NCBI GenBank assembly: GCA_963930775.1
Contig: OZ005689.1
Coordinates: 27,391,798 to 27,455,797, forward strand
Reading direction: 5' to 3'
DNA length: 64,000 bases
DNA from: Cliona cf. orientalis
Taxonomy: Eukaryota; Porifera; Demospongiae; Clionaida; Clionaidae
Each line of letters opens with the position of its first letter. Position 1 is the stretch's first letter. The notes below the pieces were generated by a model, which was given only the letters and a program-made list of their open reading frames with translations, was not told the origin of the DNA and did no database searches. Of the stretch, positions 44,496 through 56,703 are shown piece after piece. The position numbers were made by a program, and so were the translations under genes.

Positions 44496-44884
44496 CAAGG
44501 GCGTAGCCAGAATTTTTTTTATACGGAGGCAGATAATAAAGATTGCGCACGAATTTTTTAGTCACGCCCCCTTAGTGGACAAACCACGCCCATTTTCGAG
44601 TGTCTACCGCGATCGTAACAACATAGAAAGTCTTCTCGAGTCTAGAACGGTGCGCAAAGCCGTTTTGTCGACGTTACTTACATAATCTCAGAGAGAGGCA
44701 TCCGTCTTGCTCTCTTAGAGATGGAGCTATACAGTGAAAGTTCGAGTGCTTAGTCAGCAAACAAACTTATCATGGCATGCGCGCGGCTCGGTGAATATTG
44801 TTGTGTATTTAAGTATAATAATAGCTGGCTGAATTGATGACCGAGGCAGCTGCCTCGGTTGCCTCTATGGTAGTTACGCCCTTG
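44496..44884. mobile_element. Non-autonomous hAT-like element
   Basis: 389 bp with ends caagggcgtagccag and the inverse gtagttacgcccttg, flanked by catatg on both sides. The GGGCGTAGC terminus is typical of hAT elements. The palindromic catatg flanks make the exact target duplication ambiguous. No transposase frame. Confidence 0.7.
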
Positions 44885-44929
44885 CATATGGTACTGACTG
44901 CATTTCCTTAATTCTGCTGCACATTCAAA

Positions 44930-45150
44930 CAATCCAGTCAATTTTGTACTTACGTATGTATATGCGCCGCTGCCATGCGTATATACTAGTAAATAAATCA
45001 CACAATAATGCTGTGATAACAAACAATTTCTTTTTGCTTGTGTATGTAATCATATTATTTGCGCTGTATATATTACATATATGGAATTCTGAGGGGGGGG
45101 GGGATACCAGTGTGCCCCCCTCTGTATGCAACCCTGTATCATAATCATTG
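44930..45150. repeat. Repeat family 8, copy 1 (partner 56090-56320)
   Basis: gtatatgcgccgctgccatgcgtatatactagtaaataaatc through the G-run to tgtatgcaaccctg matches 56098-56318 closely. Confidence 0.8.
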
Positions 45151-48100
45151 CTCATAGCAGTGGCTATACTCCAATATAATTATTACTTCTACTTTCTTGT
45201 TCAATTATAACCGCATACAATTACACAGATAAGCAAGACATTCCACGGGCAGCCACATGAAATTTATTTCAAGGAACATAATATGGAATGTACACAATAC
45301 ATAATTATACAGTCGCTTAATAAACATTTTTATACTACCTACATACCTACATGCAGTCTACTGTGGTGGCCACAGTTTACCTACGTACACACATTACGTA
45401 TCCTCTCTCCACGTACCTGTGACTAGGAGCAGCTGTTGTGTGACTACTTGAAGGATGATCTCTAATTGAAGGGGATAAGAGCACTCTGTTGACCTGCTTT
45501 GCTGTTCCAAGATACACTCTATCATAAAATTAATAGTAGTACATATGAAACACTTCACCATATCCTCAGTAGCTGCATAGTTGTAGTGGTGCATGTGGTA
45601 AGAGGTTGTCAATAATAATTTATATCAATGCGCAGATGTGGAGTCTGCTTGCAAGATATTCGCTCGATACATTCGTTATATACTTACTGATTTTTAAGTC
45701 TCAGAAAGGCTAGGCTCCATAAAGGCCCTGAGTTTTCTCATAATTGCCTCATAGATCACCTCATAATTACCTCATAACCAGAAAAGTAAATCTATACTGG
45801 GGATATATCACTTGTCCCTCATGAAAAGTATTACACCGCGCTACTGTACGCCACCATAATTTGAACTAGGACACCTCAACAAACAGTGCATGCTCCATAT
45901 ACGCGTATATTGGGGAGCGCAGCTCGAGCCAGTTGACCCGGACGTGACCTCCATGTGCCATATGCTAGACTGAATAGGGAAATCCCCCCTAGTGCGAGCT
46001 CACCAAAGAAAGCGAACCGAGAAAATTGCCATATATCATTGATAGTCCATGATCTTCTTATACGCTAGGTTCAAATTCTGGGCCCCAACAAGCCTTCATG
46101 CGTGCTAAACATTCTGAAACAGTCTTCACAGCAAATACATTACAGGTTTCATCAAAATTTCGTCATAGCAAGAGCCGAATTTTATTGATTGGGACTCGGG
46201 ATGTATTTACACCATAGGTTACATCATACATTATCATAGATTACACCATAATTACCTCACAACCACAGAAAAATAAATTGCTACTATATGAGGATGGGGA
46301 CACAGAAAAGATATTACGGTCAGAATTCAACAACATACATCAGTCAATGGGGAGGGAGAGAGGTAGAGAAAGAGAGGGCTGTCAATACTGTTTGCAAAGC
46401 CTTACCTAACAGCTCCCCATGAACAAAAAAATATTTCTCTCTCTCTCTAAAGAGACAGCGATGGTGTGCATCCTTTGGCTTCAGAGTTACATGTACAACA
46501 GAACCACAAACTATAGTGAAGGGGTGATATGGTAGCTACTAGAACCTGATTATGGAGACATTTCTATGCACATGTAACTCCTATCCCAGGTCACGCCACG
46601 CGGAGGCAGATGCACAGGTGACCCTCGAGGCATTATGTCTACTACATAATGCCCCGGCTCAAATTCAAGGGAGAGAAAGAAGGAATGGCTGATTCCTGGA
46701 TCGAACTGTAAGCACACAAACTAAATATCTCCCCACCCTACTCTCATTACAAATCAGATGTGTACTCATAGCTGCTTTGGAAAACATTCTCTAGCGGAAT
46801 CATCCAAAGCTGACCAGCCAAGAATCAGCCATTACATACATACCTACACAACAAGCCTTCACATTCGTCCCGACTGAGCTCTAAGAAGAGAGGAAAGATA
46901 TAGCACAATACAGACCATTCACTAACACAAAAACGCCACAGAAAACCAAGTCTGTATCAGTACATGCCATATATCTCCACTGACAGGAGCAACAAGTGCT
47001 CCATCATGGACGGCTCAATCATGCTGTAACTGGAGGAGCTCGACATAAACACACACGATATTATAAAGAGCCCGGGCCACACTGCCTCGGTTTATGGAGG
47101 AAGCTAAATGTGTACAATGTACATACATATTGATGTAAAGATAGCGGCCTAAACATAATAGCAGCTGACACTAGTGTGAGCTTCCTTGACCCTTACACCT
47201 AGACAGTGTGACTACAAGCACCATGTTACAATGAGCACATCAACATGACTGCCAGTTTTCGAGAAAGAGAGAATGAGAGCTCTGTAGAGCACATACCCCG
47301 TGTGCACAATTAGTAGCCTAGTGTGTGTTCTTGCATTCACTTACATGTACACGTCATATACATGTAGATGTGCAGTACACGGTTGAAACAGCACATGGCA
47401 CACCTGATGTGATTTGTACAGTTTGTCAACATTATGAGGTGAAACAAACGTCAGCTTTGACATTTTTGATGAATATTATTATACTCACCACTCGTTAAGA
47501 TTGCCTTTATGCTGATATCAGGTACATTTTTAGAACAGAGAGAGAAATATAAGTCGATGAGAAAACTAGAAGCCATCAACGATTCATCATGCCACCCGAG
47601 CTTCAGGCAGCTGACTTCAACGAGGAGAAAGAGAGAAAATGCCAAGCCACCCGAATACTTTACTATGCACACGGGGGTAATACCATAGTGTCCCAGGCAA
47701 GTGCCCATGACACTACAATAATATTATACTGATAGAGTACATGTACTGTAGAGCAGATAATATTTAGAGCAACATGATACAACTTGATATTACGTTTTCA
47801 TTCATAAAATTTTTGCTCGGTAACCTATAACTGTACCTACTGCTCTGTAATATAATCAGCTTTGAACAGGCAACAAACAACTGTACCAAGTGCCCAACAC
47901 AAACAAGTATTGAGATGATACAGAGAGGAAGAATGCAGCCATACTAATACAAACATACATGTAGTATAGACTGGGATAGAGAACACAAGAGAGAAACATA
48001 TCTCCAGTGTGAAAACCAGAAGCCATCAACGACTCATCACGCCACCCGAGGGTGGGAGCTTCAGGCAACTGACTTCAACGAGGAGAGATACATGTACATC

Positions 48101-48166
48101 CAGATATTATGGCAGAGCAGAGAACAACCCTGTTTGCTGACATGGCATTTGTGTACTTCCTTATAC
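45151..48166. other. 3-kb stretch between duplications, no gene recognised
   Basis: It contains a tcataattacctcataacc block (45730-45785) repeated at 46230-46265. A local duplication, 47570-47635 (agaagccatcaacgattcatcatgccacccgag), recurs at 48010-48090. A solo family-4 end is at 47278-47312 and a ccatagtgtcccagg terminus is at 47683. Confidence 0.5.
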
Positions 48167-48646
48167 TAAGTGTAATTTGGATGACTCTATAGTATGCTCA
48201 GGATAATACAAGCAAGTCAGCTGTTTCAGTACAACACCACAAAACCACTGAATTACCTTACATGGAATTGCACAATTACATGCCCAGTCAGCAAACATCT
48301 CATTTTGTACTATGATGGAAAAACAAACTACCTGTACTCAGAGAAGTCTGATGGGTGTATGAATAGCTGCATAGTGGACAACAGTCTGGTTTGTGGCATC
48401 ATGGAACTGTACTACGGTTTTCTAAATTATATACTGGCCACTATATTATACACACTACCTGGAGCAGCTGTAGTGTCACTACTTGAAGCATTAACATCAA
48501 GGTCGTATTTTTAGCAATGTTTTTGCATGCAGGGTGGGTGGTGGATGAAGTTTTGAGACAAAAGTATGCATACTCTTATTACAAGACTTTCTAGGAATTT
48601 TTTCAAAGGAGAGGGGAGGAAGATGAAAAACAACTACAAGTACATA

Positions 48647-48851
48647 CCATAGGTCGGGTTTTAATTGCGAGTATCTATTAAATGCGAATTGCGAGTTTTT
48701 CTACGTTTCACAATTATTAGATTCGCAAACATAAACGTTCACGTATACTACAGTACGGTACGGGGTCGTCCATCGCAATTATTCAATTTGGCCTGACTTG
48801 ACTAGAACGCATTTATTAAATAAATTACGCAATTAAAAACCCGTCCTACGG
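48647..48851. mobile_element. MITE family 9, insertion with empty site in copy 1
   Basis: 205 bp with ends ccataggtcgggttttaatt and the inverse aattaaaaacccgtcctacgg, flanked by TA. Copy 1 of the duplication reads gtacataaggacc at the same point with one TA, giving a clean empty site. Confidence 0.92.
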
Positions 48852-50189
48852 TAAGGACCTAATTATTATTGAGAGGGTGAAGACAACTCTGTATGTGTGG
48901 GGAGGGGGGGGTTAGTGAATAAAAAAATGTCATGTCTTGTTAAAGCAGAAATGTAGCTAAAGGAGGAGTGGGGCCACACTGTACATGTGCGCAGTGACAT
49001 ACACACATACGTACAGACACACACACATGGATACATACACATACGTATAGAAGAGATGCATCCTAGTGGTGCATATTTAGCTCATGTTGCTTTACTTACT
49101 TTGCAATGGAGTACAGGCTCTATAGATTAGTATACAACTGCGTACACATAAAATCAACTATGGTTGCTAGACAACAGCCAAGCCACATGACTGTATATTA
49201 CAGTTTATGTGTATTTATGTGTGTATATGTGTATGTGTATTTTAATGATCAACTCACAAACAGGAAATATTTCTAAGTAGCTCCTTGCTACTTAAAATCA
49301 CCATGCGTGTTAACTACTTAAGGTGGTTAACAAGTCACAATCATGGGATAATGTGACTGAACACTACTAATAGCATGCTATAGTACAATCAAGTGCCAGT
49401 TCGTACAGCGCACACGCGCAGATGAAGACCACATCCCATAACTGCAGGCCAAGAGTAGCTGATCAAACTCACCGTGTAATGGCAACGTTCAAGCGGAGTG
49501 AGAACGTCGAATGAGGCTCGGTGGCCTGCCGAGCAGGCCTGTCGAAACGTGCGGCGCTGGCACCGCTCGTTCGAGCTCGAGAATGCATCTTTATGGGCCG
49601 TAGGCCCTGGCAACCTCGTTTGTACACACGGCACAACAATTCTGACCAATCGTGAGTCTTCTGAACTTGTAGGAGAGTGCATCTTTTATGCCCTCCAGGA
49701 TAGGACACAAATTATACAAGAAAAATAAATTGTCGTCACTCTGAAAAATATTTTTCGTTGTATATACATGTATATAATTACTTCTCAAAAATGTATCCCC
49801 CATTGCAAAATACTAATTATAGGATGTACTCACAAGGACAAACATTTCTAGATGAACTGCAATAGGTCCTGGAGAGAGGGAGAATAAGGGGGAGTGTGTA
49901 TGAGAGAGAATGAAACAGAGGGGAGAGAGAGAACTATAGCCAGGTGATGGGATCCAGATGGCTAGGTACTGACACATAATCCAAAGGTGCATTCTGGTAT
50001 GCATGAATATAATTTCAGGGGAATTGGACACTTTTTGATACTATTGGGTGCCATATCTAAATCAGAATGAACATAAATACACAGAAGTTTGTCTACACTC
50101 TCTGTAAATCGATCCTTACTTAAAAGTTCTTTGGATTCAAATAGTCCTTTCTATCACTCTCTAAAAAAGAATTAAATTGATTATACATG

Positions 50190-50264
<75 letters not shown>

Positions 50265-50647
50265 TTGATAAATATACACACATGCGTGTGCACTATTATG
50301 TATTTGGAATAGCTCTCTCTCAAGTGTACATGTCTGTAGCAGTAGAACAGTACACAGATCACATGCGCAGCTAATCCTGCCCGATGTGCTGGACCCAATT
50401 CTACCAATCAGGTTTCGGCCAATGCCAGGCCTCATCAGCAGCACTATGGGCTTCGAATTCTCCAATGTCATCTTCATCCAGTTTAGTCACAACTTACACC
50501 GAGTCAGCAACTGTACCGTGCTAATTCCACAGAGAGAGGAGTGTGTGGCAGCGTTGATAGGTACATACATACATGTACATTGCTTTTTCTTTCTTCTACT
50601 ATTATGGTGCATGTTAAGTACATGTATCTATCTCTCAATATGTAACA

Positions 50648-50966
50648 TTGTTGTATACTTAAGACTCATTCCCATAGACTCTGCAATAACAACATAACTG
50701 ATGTTGCACAGGAAATGGTGTTGCATATGCAACATATTTTGCCCAAGGGTAAAATACAGTCACTCCTATAGAAATAAGGTTGAAATGCCCTCATGTTTTT
50801 GCCAGAAGGGAAATACAACAAGTCAGTTATTACCCAAGAAATGGTACAACATGGGTTAGTTGCCCTCGGGCTGATGTTTCACTCGGGCTACGCCCTCGTG
50901 ACAACATCCAGCCCTTGTGCAACATGACCCATGTTGCACCATTTCTTGGGTAATAACTATTACATA
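50648..50966. mobile_element. Foldback-bearing insertion absent from copy 1
   Basis: Copy 1 reads tatgtaacagtagaacag, where this copy has about 318 extra bases. Inside, ttattacccaagaaatggta...acatgggt (50827-50856) is mirrored by acccatgttgcaccatttcttgggtaataa (50929-50958). No coding frame. Confidence 0.75.
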
Positions 50967-51825
50967 GAACAGTACATATATAGATCACAGCACTCACCCA
51001 GGCCTAAGTATTGTGCATGCACACACTGTATTAGATGTTTGCTGACTTAGCAATTGTGCAAATATAAGGCAACTAAGTGGTTTTGTGGGGGTATACTGAA
51101 ACACTTCATGCTGTGCATACACACAAAAATTAATGCTGAGTGTGCCAAACTCGAAATAAACGTGAATATATTTTCAAGCAACACATTATACATTTTTTCA
51201 GAAAAAAAGATTGTCGCAAAAAAGCATCAGTTACTGCACTGCGCGTGCACAAGCTAAGGCTGAACATGCAGCTGTTTATATCTATGTGGGCAACAATACC
51301 GTCACCATAACACACCACCTATGCTTGATAAGCTACCTCGAGAGTTATGTACATGTATGTGTTCCTTCCAGATACAACCCTAACCAAATGACCACTTCCA
51401 CACACTCACATCAGCAATCCCCCGCTACAGGTGTGTAGTGTATAGCCATCATAGCCTTGTCCCCAGCCCACTCCTGATTTTTTTCAATGAAGGGTATTCT
51501 TTGTGGCATATTTTTTTAAATTTTTTACTAGGACCCCAGGGGTCACAACACTCAGAGTAAATCCCTTAGAAACCAAGAAGTACATGTGCATGTAGGTGCA
51601 TACCTTGAGCCACATATAGATATGGACTGTCAGTCTATCCTCTGAATGACAGTACAACCCTGTGAGAGAGTGAGAAAGAGAGGGGCGTGCGGAGCATAGT
51701 GCTGTGTGTCTGATCATGAGCCACCCTTAGCTGCTTCTCCAGGAATACCACGCTCTGACAACATCCAGTTCAACCATCTTAAGCCTACAGCAATCATAGA
51801 GGGGAATAAGTAGATTAATTCGTAT

Positions 51826-52425
51826 TATTATTAACCCTTGGCGCATGCGCGAGGGTTATGGTAGTCGTTCTGTGTGTAAGTGAGTGAGTGAGTGTGTGTG
51901 TCTGTTACCATGCTAACTAGGTGCCATTAGGCTTTTCGTCGTAGATACAATATATGCATTGTGTGGATTTCATTGAAAATGCTTTGTTCAAAAGTTCTAG
52001 CGACATTTTCTGACCACCACGGCTTTCTTCCCTTCTTGTCGAGCTCTCGCTCGATGAAAGAGACAGTAGCCGCTTCATTTAAAGAAGATTAGTATGTAGC
52101 TCAAGTGATAGTTCTTGTAACTCGACTGACTCATCACTAGTCACAGAGGCCATCAACTACGCTTCTTGGCTTTACTTTGTACTAGATCTGCTGATCTGGC
52201 ATGCATGTGGTACTATTACGTAATACCGTGCAATCGAGTAATACGTTCTTGTGGTTATAGTTACTCTCTACAACACTGCTAACAGCAGGAACAGTGCTGC
52301 AGGCTTAGCTTGCAAATTTGCAACATAAATCTCACAGCACCGAGGGTTTAGCACCAATGGTGTTCATTAGTAAAGTAATGTAGGCACATACGTATATATA
52401 TGTGCTACGTACCATCTTTGAATAC
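51826..52425. repeat. Insertion in copy 2 carrying repeat family 3
   Basis: The block begins near ttaacccttggcgcatgcgc, continues ggttatggtagtcgttctgtg and tttgttcaaaagttctagcg (family 3 in reverse), and ends where copy-1 similarity resumes at tttgaatacagggtgggtgc. It contains (AGTG)n at 51881-51899. Confidence 0.7.
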
Positions 52426-53042
52426 AGGGTGGGTGCATGAGGGAGACGAAGATCTGAACATAATATGTGAGAGGGGAAAGACAGCTGTGTGTGCATGGTG
52501 GTGTGGGGAATAAAAAAACATGTCTTGGAGGGACTGGCGATAAGCAATACTAAATTACCTGCCATTGGCTGGCCTTGCTGTTGACTAGTGTCATGATTTG
52601 ACATGATTCGGAGTCTTTCCCCATGGTTGCTGACCTGACCCTCCAGAGGACAGCATTCCTCTCCTCCAACACATGACAGTGAGAGCCAGCCTTAGACAAG
52701 GCTACCTGGATGGTGAGGGATGACACAATAATGCATCAGAATTGCCAATATGTATTTCGGGGTGAGCCGAGCGAGCACCGAATACACGAGGTACAGGAAG
52801 CAATTTTTTTATATATGTATGGGTTTGGGTATATATTATATCCCGTTACTATGTTGTTGCTAAGTAAAATATACACCATAATGCACTTCCTAGAGACATG
52901 CAGTGCAATATGAACACCCTCAGGTAAGCCACAGTGCAATATGAACACTGATAGTGCAAAACCCTCGGCGCAAGTGGTGTGGGTAGCATATTGTCTATAG
53001 TGTATAGTACACTGTCTAGTATACAGTATCAGGGGCAGATAC

Positions 53043-53067
53043 GGGGGGGGGGGGGGGGGGGGGGGGG
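53043..53067 (+). repeat. Poly-G run (25 G)
   Basis: Longest guanine tract in the window, followed by ctcgaacgagccccccc. Confidence 0.9.
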
Positions 53068-53305
53068 CTCGAACGAGCCCCCCCTTTCTGACTAGCTGTC
53101 TACATGTGTCTAGTACTTAGCCTGTGTATAGTAGTGTAAAATCTAGGCTTCATAGAATCCCCTTCTTTTTAGCTAGCTTCAGTACTACAGCCTCTGTCTC
53201 TAGCTCACCTACTTGGACGTTTCTTAGTGAATATTTGGTCGATTTGAAGTCTTGGAGCGCCTTACAGGACCCACGAACATGCCATCTAGCGAGAAATGGG
53301 CGTGG

Positions 53306-54292
53306 TCATCGCGCAAAGTGGGCGTGGCTTAGAATTTCTAGTTGCTTCTTGTGGGCCCTACCGGCATGCCCACCACAGATCATGATCTCTGCATTGGGAA
53401 AGTGGTCTGTCACTGCCTTAGCAGAGGAGTCGGCATCTTGCCACTGAATGGCAATGTTCATCCCTTCCTCCTTGGCTTTTTTGAACGTAAGGCGTGCGGC
53501 ATAGCCTTCGGCACCCTTGGATGTCCCCTGGTAGAGCTCTTCTTCAATTATGTCATCTCTGCCTTTCTGACAGAGATGCTTGCGGTAAAGAAGAGCTCCA
53601 TTGTAGTAGTTTCGAATGCTGAAAGTAGCATTCTTGCTGTGATGACCACGTGTCATCCACGTGCCGTCAGCGGACGTGACGGCACGACTCCACGAACCCA
53701 GTTCATTTTGGTCCATGCGTTGCATGTCATCCTTTGCATCACTGCACATCTTATCGACCATCTCTTTGACAATAGGGTACATTCTCTTGATGGTCGAGTC
53801 AAACATTGGCCAACTAACTCCTTCAATCCCAAGTGCATGCTTCAATACCTTGTAATAAGTCACATGCATGCAACCAGCTATGATAAAAGCCACCTGCGCA
53901 GCAATACCAATTTCGGTAGCACAGCCAAGTTCGTATTTAGATGATGTTTCAAACAATGCCCACTGACTAGCACAACCGTTACAAGCATAGGTGATAGAAA
54001 GAGCACCACCCAGCCCAAGGCTTTTCACATGAATGGGACACAATGCACCTTTACAACCAGGTGTGGCACAACAACGTATTTGATTCACTTGCTTGATGAA
54101 CTTGTTCAATTGTTTCAAGTCCATGAAGCAAATACTTGATGGAATAAATGACGTATTTTCTATCCTCTCTCTAACCTTTCTTTGAGGGGTTGGAACGTAC
54201 AGGGAGCCATCATTACTCTCCACTGTCACGTTGAGACTGTCAGTCTCTTCATCACTCTCCACTGTCAGATTGAGACTATCATTATTTGACAT
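53306..54292 (-). pseudogene. Mutator-like transposase, C-terminally truncated
   Basis: A frame of 328 residues starting at the Met at 54292. The N-terminal ~30 residues contain two near-repeats of NLTVES/NVTVES-D. A Cys-rich part (CCATPGCKGALCPIH, then ACNGCASQW) may bind zinc. The core has TSADGTWMTRGHHSKNATFS, then GTSKGAEGYAARLTFKK, and ends WQDADSSAKAVTDHF with ICGGHAGRAHKKQLE. This GTW..RG, DADSS, GGHAGRAH series matches the Mutator-like transposase domain family, a DDE-type cut-and-paste enzyme. After KKQLEILS the sequence turns to a short unrelated tail and a stop, whereas relatives continue, so the C terminus is lost. An acceptor-like tttgccatttag sits just upstream of the ATG. Confidence 0.8.
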
Positions 54293-54670
54293 GGGAGTAT
54301 CCTAAATGGCAAAGAAAACTTACGGTGATGTGCATGCATACAGATAACTTCTTTCAATGAACATGTACAATGTCATATAAGCGAAATGTATCAGCCTCCC
54401 AGTCTAGTGTACACCCACCAGGCCTCCCCCAATAGCCAGACTTAACAAAATGGTAAAAGGTCATCACTCCTTGGTCATGTAGTATGTAAAGTATATCCTT
54501 TGGAAGTCTCATGCCCGCCCACTGTGTGTCTGCCTATAATTATGCATAACTACTGTAACATCTCTCCAGTTCTTCTTATTCTACCCAAGATTCCTCATAT
54601 TATTGGGACTTTTAACATTCTTACAACACTGAGAATTTCGTGTTTTTTTTGTTTTTTTCAAGGCGACCTG
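54293..54670. other. Intergenic upstream of Mutator-like gene
   Basis: No gene seen. Ends in a T-rich ttttttcaagg leader that precedes each family-2 MITE. Confidence 0.35.
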
Positions 54671-55056
54671 AACACTAAGCAGAAAAAAATTGTCCAGAAA
54701 CCACCATATAATCGAGCTGGGTGCATAGTGGAAGCATACAATGCAAGCAGGCAGCCTAAATTTTAATTTTGCCAAAAGTTGGTAAAGGTCGTCACGTTTA
54801 TGTGCGCGCGTGGCCCCGCCCCTCACGTAGCGCGTGGGCGGAAACATTGCAAACGCATGGCTTCCCTGTATAAACATATGGGGAAACTTCAAAGGGCCGT
54901 AACTTTGATTCTAAGGCGTGAATCAAAATTTTCTCATGTCAAATCTCGTGTTTCGACCCATTCTGCGTGCCGGTATAAAAATTATCTTCCCAAGTGTTCC
55001 CAATTCCCCCAATATTTTTTCGCGCAAGAAATCTTTTTTTTTTTCTACTTAGTGTT
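54671..55056. mobile_element. MITE family 2, copy with AACACTAAG ends
   Basis: Left aacactaagcagaaaaaaat and right ttttttctacttagtgtt are inverted. The interior has ttgtccagaaaccaccatat, ggtaaaggtcgtcacgt and gcatggcttccctgtataaac. Confidence 0.82.
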
Positions 55057-55101
55057 TAATTAATTAATTAATAATTAATAATTAATAATTTCAAGCAGAC
55101 C

Positions 55102-55461
55102 ACACACTAAGCAGAAAAAAAATTGTCCGAAAACCACCACATAGTTGAGCTGGATGCATAGTAGAGCCATACAATGCAAGCAGCCTATAAATCAATTTTG
55201 ACCAAATTGGGTAATGGTCGTCACGTTGATGTGCGCATGGGATATGGGCGGAAAATATTGCAAATACATGGCTTCCTATACAAACATATGGGAAAACTTC
55301 AAAGGGCCATAACTTTAATTGTAAGGTGTGAATCAAAAATCTGTCTGATCAAACCTAGTTTGGACCCATTCTGCATGCCCATGTAAAAACTATCCCCCCA
55401 GTGCTCCCAAATCTCCCATGAATTAGTTATTTAAATATGCTTTTTTTTCTACTTAGTGTGT
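55102..55461. mobile_element. MITE family 2, adjacent tandem copy
   Basis: Left acacactaagcagaaaaaaa and right ttttttttctacttagtgtgt. It lies only about 45 bp from the preceding copy in the same orientation. Confidence 0.82.
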
Positions 55462-55627
55462 AATTAGTGTGTAATTTCCCTACTTTATGCTTTATGGTTA
55501 TATTTGTGCCCAAGACATGTCCTTATAGTGCACAGAAGGGGGACAGAGAGGGGGGACATAAGAGGAAGCCACCAGCACCCCACTGGTATGCCACACCATC
55601 AAAATTATGAAATCACTGCATGCCATG

Positions 55628-55772
55628 CAGGGCTAGAAATAAGGCTCATGTTTTGGTCGGACATTGCTAGGACACAGTATAAGACTTTATGGAGTTGCAT
55701 GGGAAATTTGATCGGTCATTTAAACAATTTGGTCGGAAAATGTCTGATGACCAGCTGTTATTTCTAGCTCTG
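55628..55772. mobile_element. Short hAT-like MITE
   Basis: 145 bp with ends cagggctagaaataa and the inverse ttatttctagctctg. The flanks share only ccatg, so the target duplication is not clean. The wider flanks (aaaattatgaaatcactgcatgccat) are duplicated on both sides. Confidence 0.6.
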
Positions 55773-56033
55773 CCATGATGTCCGCACCGTCAAAATTATG
55801 AAATCACTGCATGCCATCATGGCATGATGTGTGGCCACGCTCCTGATGTGGGAATATAATCAGGGTTGCATCAGTGATGTCCCTGAAGAGTGGAAGAGTG
55901 GCGCAGCACCGCTCTTCAAGTTCTAACTTACCTTTGATGTGGTTTTATATAAATATATGTGGTTAATTATTTGACAAATATGCTTTGATGTTTACAACAG
56001 CACCACTCTTTAATTTTTTGTTGGGGACATCAC
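55773..56033. other. Intergenic, short hairpin repeats
   Basis: catgccatcatggcatgatg hairpin at 55810-55829. An inverted pair around agtgatgtccctgaagagtgg (55872) and caccactctttaatttt...gggacatcact (56001-56033). Confidence 0.5.
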
Positions 56034-56320
56034 TGGTTGCATACAGGATTTTTTTCTGGGGGGGGGGGGGGGGAGGGGCGATCTCACGGACGACTTATGT
56101 ATGTATATGCGCCGCTGCCATGCGTATATACTAGTAAATAAATCACACAATAATGCTGTGATAACAAACCATTTCTTTTTGCTTGTGTATGTCATCATAT
56201 TATTATTTGTGCTATATATATAACATGTATATTATTATGGAATTCTGGGGGGGGGGGAAACTCAAGCTGGGGGGGGGGGGAGATCCCAGTGTGCCCCCCC
56301 CCCTGTATGCAACCCTGATA
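56034..56320. mobile_element. Repeat family 8, copy 2 with GGTTGCATACAGG ends
   Basis: ggttgcatacagg at 56034 is mirrored by cctgtatgcaacc at about 56302-56314. The interior matches 44930-45150 and has G-runs at 56058-56073 and 56268-56280. Confidence 0.75.
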
Positions 56321-56639
56321 ATGTTCAGTATAATTATTATGAGGTTGATCCAAATTAAGGGGCTGAGTTTAATATTCCATCTCGCTACTAAGATAAGTTA
56401 TTAAAGGATGGAAGATTGTTCCAGCCTTGAACATTGCATTTTTACGCAATTTTTACGGTATCAAGCATGGAATTTGTGTAACCACTGACTTGGAGGAGCT
56501 GAACCTTTATGGTGATGACTGTGATCGCTATGATCTTCAGTCCAGAAAGAAAGAGTATCATTGGACGATCATTGTGCAGATCTTGCCTCTCATCCAATAT
56601 TCTGGTACAGAATTCGAGTCTTATAACAGTCATTTTCCA

Positions 56640-56703
56640 TACATAGCTTCAATCTTTTTATGTATGCCTCAACCATCAGGGAAAGCCGAACATGCTCTCA
56701 GCG
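56640..56703. repeat. Direct repeat, partner of 57945-58022
   Basis: cattttccatacatagcttc through tgctctcagcgtaatt recurs at 57947-58022 with few differences, bracketing the family-4 repeat and the 57224-57627 element. Confidence 0.75.

Larger units (their letters stand above)
48167..52820. repeat. Segmental duplication, copy 2
   Basis: Direct-orientation copy of 39077-42920, longer because of at least three additions absent from copy 1: a TA-flanked MITE at 48647-48851, a foldback-bearing block at about 50648-50966 and a block at about 51826-52425. The (AG)n tract here is about 67 bp (50193-50259), longer than in copy 1. No gene recognised. Confidence 0.92.

Noticed and set aside
50120..50477. 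Frames made of Ser-Leu or Arg-Glu repeats
   Set aside because: These are translations of the (AG)n microsatellite.
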